From an uncultured Fretibacterium sp. (GTDB taxonomy: Bacteria > Synergistota > Synergistia > Synergistales > Aminobacteriaceae), in NCBI GenBank assembly GCA_905373185.1, contig CAJPSE010000035.1, forward strand, positions 1-11,615: DNA of 11,615 nucleotides, given 5' to 3'. This document shows positions 7,126-11,615 of the stretch, piece by piece; positions within the stretch are counted from its first letter, which is position 1, and each line of letters starts with the position of its first letter. The position numbers were made by a program, and so were the translations under genes. The notes beneath the pieces were generated by a model. The model saw nothing but the letters and a program-made list of their open reading frames with translations. It was not told the DNA's origin and ran no database searches.

Positions 7126-7749
7126 TCAATGCCCTCCCCAGACGGCTGCCGCCGCTCGAATCGCGGCTTCGAGTCCTCGGGCCATCGTCTCGAGCGGCAA
7201 ACCGGGCTGTCTCAGACGCACAGCCTGCTCCATCATATACGGGACATGAATGAACCCACCACGGCGCACATTGCCCTCCTCCTCCAGAAAACGCATCAGC
7301 CTGTAAAAGAGGTGATTGCACACGAACGTTCCCGCGCTGTTCGAGACGTAGGCCGGAACCTCGACCTCCCGCATCGCCCGAACCATGCTCCTGATGGGCA
7401 GGGTGGACCAGTAGGCCGCGGGCCCCCCCTCGACCACGGGCTCGTCCACGGGCTGGTTGCCGTCGTTGTCCGGGATGCGGTAATCGTCAACATTGATAGC
7501 CACCCGCTCGACAGCGATCTCGTGGCACCCGCCCGACTGGCCGAGAGCGATAATCATAGCGGGGTCCTCGCGTGTTATGGCCGAGCAAAGTATCTCGATC
7601 GCACGAAAGCGTGCCGTGGGGATCTCCTGAGTGACGATGCGGTACCCCTCCAGATGTTTACCACTCATGAGCCTGAGCAGCTCACAAGCGGGGTTGATGG
7701 GCTCGCCGCCGAAGGGATCGAACCCCGATATCAGAATCTTGTTTTGCAT
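7126..7749 (-). CDS. pcp: Pyroglutamyl-peptidase I (pyrrolidone-carboxylate peptidase)
   Basis: 207 aa, the usual size for peptidase family C15. It removes N-terminal pyroglutamate (5-oxoproline) from peptides in the cytoplasm. All signature regions are present: GFDPFGGEPINPA near the N-terminus, VERVAINVDDYRIPDN containing catalytic Glu81, NSAGTFVCNHLFY containing nucleophile Cys144, and GFIHVPYM containing His168. The triad numbering equals that of the well-studied Bacillus enzyme. The start is ATG at 7749 because GGAGG lies seven bases upstream (7761-7757); a longer frame to TTG at 7773 would run through that ribosome site and is rejected. Its neighbours DUF969 and DUF979 downstream form a recurring gene cluster and may transport the 5-oxoproline released or the peptides consumed. 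Confidence 0.96.
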   Translation of the reverse strand: MQNKILISGFDPFGGEPINPACELLRLMSGKHLEGYRIVTQEIPTARFRAIEILCSAITREDPAMIIALGQSGGCHEIAVERVAINVDDYRIPDNDGNQPVDEPVVEGGPAAYWSTLPIRSMVRAMREVEVPAYVSNSAGTFVCNHLFYRLMRFLEEEGNVRRGGFIHVPYMMEQAVRLRQPGLPLETMARGLEAAIRAAAAVWGGH

Positions 7750-7930
7750 CCATCTGCCTCCATGACAAGTCAAGAGCTTTCCTTAAATTTTAACATGCAA
7801 TTCCAGAGAAAAGCTCTCCATAGCGAACTTTATCGAAGAGGCTGGCCCTCCGTCCGCCTCAGGGGAGAACATCGACGACGCCTTTTCCCAAATACAATAC
7901 AATGGTACTTCGTATTTGCCGGGAGGACAA
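7750..7930 (-). promoter_or_regulatory. Intergenic region upstream of pcp
   Basis: AT-rich 181 bp without a gene. TGTTAAAAT on the minus strand at about 7784-7792 is a possible extended -10 for pcp, without a clear -35. Nearer the stop of the upstream gene, CAAATAC (7889-7895) and GTATTTG (7912-7918) form a 7-bp inverted repeat with a 16-nt loop and no T-run. It could be a weak mRNA-end hairpin or an operator. Confidence 0.35.
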
Positions 7931-8533
7931 TTATCGCGTTCCGCCGTTGCCATTATTATGTAAAGTGAAGATCGTTCGGATTATCTCCTTGATGTTTTTT
8001 GCCTTCAGAGTCCAGATCAGGCCACAGGCAAAAACTAAAAATCCCATCAGCGAGGAAATTGCTGTATACTTTTCCGGATTACTATCGAAATATTGCAGCA
8101 TTTTGTCCGCATACGCCATCCGCACATCATGCACGGAGACGCCGCGTGCAGCCGCCAAAAATACAAAATACATCTCAACATGCGTTCCCTCATACGGGTG
8201 AACTCGAACGAAAAATGTGGAAGCCGGTCCTTCCTCTCGCTTATGAAAACTGTTGACCAAGACCCGTTTGTCCTCCAGTTCGACCGTGTAAAAATAAGAT
8301 TCACTATCTTTTTTATCTCTTGGAATGTGCACCCCCGTATCGTCCAGCGCGGCAGTGATACGCGCGTACTTTGCCTTTGTCGTGTGCAGGGTCTTCAAAT
8401 CGACAATTTCAGGAACGCCGTTCGATATTGTGTCCCAATACATCACTCCGCCAGCACAGCCGATAACGAGACCAAATGTAAGCAAACAGAGCTGCAGAAC
8501 CATCAATAATTTCCTGATAAAATTTTTGTCCAT
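7931..8533 (-). CDS. Unrecognised two-TM protein, tandem copy A
   Basis: 200 aa; I do not recognise the family. Membrane segment 1 is at about 9-32 and segment 2 at about 157-176. Basic residues flank both ends (KNFIRK before, KAKNIKE after), so by the positive-inside rule both termini are cytoplasmic and residues about 41-153 face outside. That domain has no Cys and carries PEIVDLKTLHTTKA, DDTGVHIPRD, KRVLVNS and RVHPYEGTHVE, which read as a compact mostly beta fold. It is 138/193 identical to copy B by hand alignment without gaps. The start is ATG at 8533, with only a weak GGCGGG ribosome site upstream. GC content is visibly lower than that of nifJ or the M20 gene. It could be an envelope sensor, an anchor or an immunity-type protein; no function is claimed. 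Confidence 0.8.
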   Translation of the reverse strand: MDKNFIRKLLMVLQLCLLTFGLVIGCAGGVMYWDTISNGVPEIVDLKTLHTTKAKYARITAALDDTGVHIPRDKKDSESYFYTVELEDKRVLVNSFHKREEGPASTFFVRVHPYEGTHVEMYFVFLAAARGVSVHDVRMAYADKMLQYFDSNPEKYTAISSLMGFLVFACGLIWTLKAKNIKEIIRTIFTLHNNGNGGTR

Positions 8534-8612
8534 TAAGAATACCCGCCAATACCTTAAATTTATGCTGCAGCGGAAAATATTACGACGTATGAAAGCTTCA
8601 AATCCAAAGGCT

Positions 8613-8648
8613 CCAAATCATTTTGGTATAGGTACATGAGGCGCCTCA
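8613..8648. repeat. Two palindromes upstream of copy A
   Basis: CCAAA (8613-8617) and TTTGG (8622-8626) form a 5+5 inverted repeat with a TCAT centre. TGAGGCGCCTCA (8637-8648) is a perfect 12-bp palindrome. Both lie upstream of the copy A start and before its probable promoter (TTGAAG, 16 bp, TATTTT on the minus strand, around 8600-8570). They are candidate operators; alternatively they are unselected inverted repeats. Confidence 0.35.
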
Positions 8649-8671
8649 CGACTGCAGCAATACGCATTTGT

Positions 8672-8711
8672 CCTAAAACCGCCGGAGGGCGGTAAAAGCC
8701 CCGGCACGGGG
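8672..8711 (-). terminator. Tandem hairpins ending the copy B transcript
   Basis: In the minus-strand transcript, CCCCG-GCA-CGGGG type pairing (8711-8699) is followed by CTTTT, then ACCGCC (8693-8688) pairs with GGCGGT (8683-8678), followed by TTTTAGG. The two short GC-rich stems, each with a four-T tail, sit about 45-80 bases after the copy B stop. They suggest that copies A and B are separate transcription units despite being adjacent. Confidence 0.55.
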
Positions 8712-8754
8712 AATTATCATGACGTAATGGAGGAACTTCATAAAATTGGAGCGA

Positions 8755-9348
8755 TTATCGAGTGTTGCCGTCATCATCGTCCTTAAAGGTGAAAATAGCA
8801 CGAACCATCTCTTTGATGTTTTTTGCTTTTAGAGTCCAGATCAGACCGGAACCAAACACTATGGTTCCGATAAGCATCATGATTACATCATAGGTTTTTG
8901 GATTGGAGTCAAAATATTGCAGCATTTTGTCCGCATACTCCGCCCGCACCTCACGTACCGGGACATTCTGCGCAGCGGCCAGAAATGCAAAATATATCTC
9001 AACATGCGTTCCCTCATATGGATGAACCCGAACGAAAAATGTGGAAGCCCGCCCCTCCTCTCGTTCGTGTAAACTGTTGACCAAGACCCGTTTGCCCTCC
9101 AGTTCGATCGTGTAAAAATGAGATTCACTATCTTCTTTATCTCTTGGAATGTGCACCCCCGTATCGTCCAGCGCGGCAGTAACACGCGCATACGTCGCTT
9201 TTGTCGTATGCAGGGTCTTCAAATCGACAATTTCAGGAATACCGTTCGATACGATGTTCCAATATGCCGTTCCGCTCGCATAAAGCAAAAGAAGACCAAG
9301 GACAAGCAAAACGGCCTGCAAGGCCATCAACAGTTTTTTGATAGACAT
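8755..9348 (-). CDS. Unrecognised two-TM protein, tandem copy B
   Basis: 197 aa, paralogue of the adjacent copy A; family unknown to me. It has the same layout: first membrane segment about 6-29, outward-facing domain about 38-150, second membrane segment about 154-173, and a short cytoplasmic tail ending in an acidic KDDDDGN stretch where copy A has HNNGNGG. Between the copies the outward domain is about 84% identical, and the regions holding the membrane segments only about 52-55%. DNA identity includes an unbroken 45-nt match (9136-9180 with 8312-8356). The start is ATG at 9348 with GGTGGGGG about six bases upstream; 131 bp separate it from the M20 gene. Low GC suggests import of the pair followed by duplication, or duplication before import. 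Confidence 0.8.
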   Translation of the reverse strand: MSIKKLLMALQAVLLVLGLLLLYASGTAYWNIVSNGIPEIVDLKTLHTTKATYARVTAALDDTGVHIPRDKEDSESHFYTIELEGKRVLVNSLHEREEGRASTFFVRVHPYEGTHVEIYFAFLAAAQNVPVREVRAEYADKMLQYFDSNPKTYDVIMMLIGTIVFGSGLIWTLKAKNIKEMVRAIFTFKDDDDGNTR

Positions 9349-9479
9349 CGCAAACCCCCACCGATCTTTTAAGTCTTTTTTTAAGATAGTAGATGACGCA
9401 GCAAATTCTAAACTGGCGCTATCTGCGCTTCACCTGGACCGTTCTCCCTTTGACATCCCTCCTGCAAGCGAAGTTCTGG
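9349..9479 (-). promoter_or_regulatory. Gap between M20 gene and copy B
   Basis: 131 bp without a gene. No convincing terminator follows the M20 stop: CGCTT and AAGCG can pair, but no T-run follows. TTTAGAAT on the minus strand (about 9411-9404) could serve as a -10 for copy B, with no good -35. Readthrough from the M20 gene into copy B is therefore possible. Confidence 0.3.
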
Positions 9480-10679
9480 TTAATCGTCCTGCCATGTCAG
9501 GGCGAACTGCGCCATCGTGCCCGTTCCGGTCCAAAGCACTTCCTCATTGACATCGAACTTCGGGTGGTGGTGCGGGTAGTCCCGTCCGCCGCCGAAGGTC
9601 GAGGGATGGAAGAAGAACACTCCCGGCGCCTTCTCCAAGAAGAACGCCATGTCCTCCCCTCCCATCGTCGGCTCGTCGACCTCCCGGACCTTCTCGGGCC
9701 CCACCACCGCGCCGGCCGCACGCAGAAGCTTGGCGGTCATCTCCGGCGCATTGACCGTGGCGGGCGGCCCATAGTGGAACTCCACAGCCGCGCGGCCCCT
9801 CATGGCGTGGGCCACGTCCTCGGAGATGGCTCGGATTCGGACCTGCAGCTCCCTGCGCGTCTCCTCAGAGAGGGCACGCAGTGTGCCCTTCAGGACGCAG
9901 TCGGACGGGACGATGTTGCCCGCAGAGCCGCTCTGAAACACTCCGATCGTCAGCACGGCCGGGGCCAGAGGGCTGATCTCGCGGCTCACGATGGTCTGGA
10001 GCGCCGTGTAGACCTGACATCCGATGGCGATGGGGTCGATGGTACGGTGCGGCGTTGCACCATGTCCGCCCTTGCCGGTGATCGTGATGGTGAAGAGGTC
10101 GGCTGCGGCCATCAGCGGTCCGTTGCTGTATCCGATCTCGCCCGCATCGACCCCCGTCCAGAAATTGCCCGTATGAAGTCCGATAAAGGCGTCGATTTTG
10201 GGATTCTCCATCACGCCGTCCTCGATCATCGCGAGCGCCCCTGCAGCCGTCTCCTCCGAAGGCTGGAAGATCAGCTTGACCGCCCCCCTCAGATCGCTGC
10301 GATGGGCCACCAGAATCCTGGCCGCCCCCAGAAGCATCGATGCATGGGCGTCATGTCCACAGGCATGCATGCACCCGCTCACCGTCGAGGCAAAGGGCAG
10401 GCCCGTCTCCTCCTGTACGGGCAGGGCATCCATGTCCGCCCTCATCCCCAGCACCTTGCCGGGCAAGTCTCCCCGGATCACCGCGGCAACGCCGTTCTTG
10501 GCGACGCCCGTGCGAATCTCCGTCACACCCATCTCCTTCAGGCGCGCCACGACAAAGGCCGCCGTATCGACGGTCTCGAAGCCCAGCTCTGGGTGCGCGT
10601 GCAGATGGCGGCGCCACTCCACAAGCTGCGGGTTCAGTCTCACGGCCTCTTCCCTGACGCTGACAGTCGAGCCTTTCAT
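9480..10679 (-). CDS. M20D family metallo-amidohydrolase (N-acyl amino acid / hippurate hydrolase-like)
   Basis: 399 aa, typical for M20 subfamily D. It hydrolyses the amide bond of N-acylated amino acids or small peptide conjugates in the cytoplasm. The metal-site residues of the family are present: Cys107 and His109 in MHACGHDAH, Glu142-Glu143 in QPSEET, His169 in GLHTG, and His371 in PHHHPKFD near the C-terminus. RRHLHAHPELGFET (23-36) is the usual N-terminal motif; the dimerisation domain (about 187-300) has GKGGHGATPH and GNIVPSD. The start is ATG at 10679, with AAGGGGG seven bases upstream. A longer frame to 10910 exists, but it runs through a transcription terminator and lacks family sequence, so it is rejected. 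Exact substrate unknown: hippurate, N-acetyl amino acids and N-acyl-glutamine are all possible. Confidence 0.93.
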   Translation of the reverse strand: MKGSTVSVREEAVRLNPQLVEWRRHLHAHPELGFETVDTAAFVVARLKEMGVTEIRTGVAKNGVAAVIRGDLPGKVLGMRADMDALPVQEETGLPFASTVSGCMHACGHDAHASMLLGAARILVAHRSDLRGAVKLIFQPSEETAAGALAMIEDGVMENPKIDAFIGLHTGNFWTGVDAGEIGYSNGPLMAAADLFTITITGKGGHGATPHRTIDPIAIGCQVYTALQTIVSREISPLAPAVLTIGVFQSGSAGNIVPSDCVLKGTLRALSEETRRELQVRIRAISEDVAHAMRGRAAVEFHYGPPATVNAPEMTAKLLRAAGAVVGPEKVREVDEPTMGGEDMAFFLEKAPGVFFFHPSTFGGGRDYPHHHPKFDVNEEVLWTGTGTMAQFALTWQDD

Positions 10680-10719
10680 CACGGTTCCCCCTTCAAAACG
10701 TTCTTTAAGTTCTACCCGA

Positions 10720-10750
10720 CAAGCTGTCCTTATGATTGCCAAGCTGTCCT
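10720..10750. repeat. 11-bp direct repeat upstream of the M20 gene
   Basis: CAAGCTGTCCT occurs twice, at 10720-10730 and 10740-10750, start to start 20 bp, close to two helical turns. It lies 41-71 bases upstream of the M20 start, next to a possible promoter (TTGCCG, 17 bp, CAGAAT on the minus strand, roughly 10792-10753). This spacing is common for paired regulator sites. The remainder of 10680-10830 shows nothing else. Confidence 0.45.
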
Positions 10751-10821
10751 GCCATTCTGACATATCCGTTCTCTTTCGGCAACAAATTCGGAAACAAAGG
10801 TATTGTATCTCATCACGGCTA

Positions 10822-10878
10822 AAACATAAAAAAACTCCTGCTTTTACCGCCGTAGACTCAAACGGCTGAAAGCAGGAG
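10822..10878 (-). terminator. Intrinsic terminator of the tRNA-Gln transcript
   Basis: In the minus-strand transcript a 10-bp stem CTCCTGCTTT/AAAGCAGGAG (10878-10869 with 10844-10835) encloses a second short stem (GCCGT 10849-10853 with ACGGC 10862-10866). The tail TTTTTTTATGTTT follows. It begins about 34 bases after the tRNA 3' end and separates tRNA and M20 expression. Confidence 0.9.
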
Positions 10879-10911
10879 CTAGAAATCACTTCATAAAATA
10901 ATATTTTCAAA

Positions 10912-10985
10912 TGGCTGGGGAACAGGGATTCGAACCCCGATTACCTGATCCAGAGTCAGGCGTGCTGCCGTTGCACCATTCCCCA
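10912..10985 (-). tRNA. tRNA-Gln (anticodon CUG)
   Basis: 74 nt including an encoded CCA. The acceptor stem is TGGGGAA/TTCCCCA with the U1-A72 pair typical of tRNA-Gln. The anticodon stem CCTGA/TCAGG encloses the loop CTCTGGA, giving anticodon CTG (reads CAG). The T-arm carries GTTCGAATC, with one G-U pair in its stem, and the discriminator is G73. The D-arm is short but normal. It reads the CAG codon that GC-rich genes prefer. Confidence 0.97.
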
Positions 10986-11005
10986 ACACTATTCAACGGA
11001 AGCTA

Positions 11006-11033
11006 ATTTTATCAGGGAAAGTCGAAAAGTCAA
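11006..11033 (-). promoter_or_regulatory. Promoter of tRNA-Gln
   Basis: On the minus strand TTGACT (11033-11028), a 16-bp spacer and TAAAAT (11011-11006) with an upstream TG give a good sigma-70-type promoter. Transcription would start about a dozen bases before the mature tRNA 5' end. Further upstream, an AT-rich inverted repeat CATATT (11064-11069) / AATATG (11082-11087) has no T-run, and its role is unclear. Confidence 0.75.
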
Positions 11034-11112
11034 GAGCAACTGCGCCAGTGTGTTCGGACATCACATATTCACTCTAGGCAAAATATGCGTTCTTGTTTTA
11101 ATCAGTGCTTCC

Positions 11113-11615
11113 CTAGAGCTCCTGCTCTTCGAGAACCCGCCCATCGACGGTAACCACCACGACACGCCAGGGGATCATCTTTCCGCTGGCAGCCAGCGCC
11201 CGCTTGACGGCATTTTCGATCCCGCCGCAGCAGGGCACCTCCATACGCGCAACCATCACGCTTTTGATGTCGTTTTGCCTCAATATCTCCGTGAGCTTCT
11301 CGGCATAATCCCCCTCGTCCAGCTTCGGGCATCCGATCAGGGTCACGCGTTTCTTCATGAAGCGGCGATGGAAATCACCGCAAGCAAATGCCGTGCAGTC
11401 CGCAGCGATCAAAAGGTGGGCTCCCGCAAAACAGGGAGCGTTGACCGGGATGAGCTTGATCTGAACCGGCCACTGCGCCAGCTCGCTGCCCGCGGAAGCA
11501 GCGGGCCCGTTCTCCTTTTCCTCGGGGTTCTTCTCCTCCCTGCTCCCCCTGTCCCGAAGGATATCCCTCATCCGGCTGCCGGGACAGCCCCCGATGGGCA
11601 TCTTGAACAACTCCA
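11113..11615 (-). CDS. Iron-sulfur (ferredoxin-type) protein, C-terminal part (partial)
   Basis: The frame is open to the window edge, 167 codons seen, with stop TAG at 11113-11115. The sequence resembles the C-terminal part of a family of small 4Fe-4S cluster proteins of anaerobes. It carries GGCPGSRMRDILR near the visible start, then WPVQIKLIPVNAP, LLIAADCTAFACGDFH, LIGCPKLD, and MEVPCCGG with a double Cys. The N-terminal ferredoxin cysteines would lie beyond the window. A charged, low-complexity linker (SREEKNPEEKENG) separates the first cysteine segment from the rest. It is probably a redox or metal-sensing protein in the cytoplasm; the partner is unknown. Confidence in the family is moderate because only part is visible. 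Confidence 0.75.
   Translation of the reverse strand, partial: ELFKMPIGGCPGSRMRDILRDRGSREEKNPEEKENGPAASAGSELAQWPVQIKLIPVNAPCFAGAHLLIAADCTAFACGDFHRRFMKKRVTLIGCPKLDEGDYAEKLTEILRQNDIKSVMVARMEVPCCGGIENAVKRALAASGKMIPWRVVVVTVDGRVLEEQEL

Noticed and set aside
8298..9195. Repeated sequence as CRISPR or insertion sequence ends
   Set aside because: There are only two copies, 824 bp apart, and the match spans coding sequence as one gene duplication. No short regular repeats with unique spacers and no terminal inverted repeats were seen.
7999..9372. Plus-strand frames opposite copies A and B (8093-8509, 9118-9372 and others)
   Set aside because: They appear in both copies only because the DNA is duplicated. 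They lack ribosome sites and family features, whereas the minus-strand frames keep conservative amino-acid changes and a sensible membrane topology.
10680..10910. N-terminal extension of the M20 amidohydrolase by 77 codons
   Set aside because: It would place the start inside the tRNA terminator hairpin, and the extension has no similarity to the family. The ATG at 10679 has its own Shine-Dalgarno.
10912..10985. tRNA-Gln as an integration site for the low-GC islet
   Set aside because: No copy of the tRNA 3' end was seen elsewhere in the window and no integrase gene is present. The M20 gene with normal composition lies between the tRNA and the islet.

Overview
The window looks like a chromosomal segment of a moderately GC-rich, strictly anaerobic bacterium living on amino acids or peptides. 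The grounds are a full-length single-chain pyruvate:ferredoxin oxidoreductase, a pyroglutamyl peptidase, an M20 amidohydrolase, an iron-sulfur protein fragment, strong Shine-Dalgarno sites and frequent TTG/GTG starts. Synergistota or a GC-rich Firmicutes relative would fit, but I cannot fix the taxon from the sequence alone.

Layout. (1) 1-1266, minus strand: the N-terminal 422 residues of an ABC exporter (membrane domain plus Walker A), cut by the window edge. (2) 1267-1631: a 365-bp divergent regulatory region with a -10 box, a near-perfect 18-bp inverted repeat and a 5'-leader hairpin. (3) 1632-5192, plus strand: nifJ, started by TTG behind a strong Shine-Dalgarno and closed by a textbook terminator (5231-5270). 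Everything after this point is on the minus strand. (4) 5308-6249 and 6246-6920: translationally coupled DUF979 and DUF969 membrane proteins, with pcp (7126-7749) just upstream. This is a recurrent neighbourhood suggesting uptake or export of 5-oxoproline or its peptides. (5) 7931-8533 and 8755-9348: two tandem paralogues (824-bp period) of a two-TM protein I do not recognise, in clearly more AT-rich DNA, with terminators and palindromes between them. (6) 9480-10679: an M20D amidohydrolase with all metal ligands. (7) 10912-10985: tRNA-Gln(CUG) with its own promoter and a strong terminator. (8) 11113-11615: the C-terminal part of an iron-sulfur protein, cut by the window edge.

How the genes may fit together. 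Pcp removes N-terminal pyroglutamate and the M20D enzyme deacylates N-acyl amino acids, so both feed free amino acids to fermentation. NifJ then oxidises the resulting pyruvate to acetyl-CoA with reduced ferredoxin. DUF969/DUF979 is the likely membrane partner of Pcp. The tandem paralogues are the least explained part: their extracytoplasmic domain is much better conserved between copies (about 84%) than their membrane segments (about 52-55%), and their base composition suggests acquisition from elsewhere.
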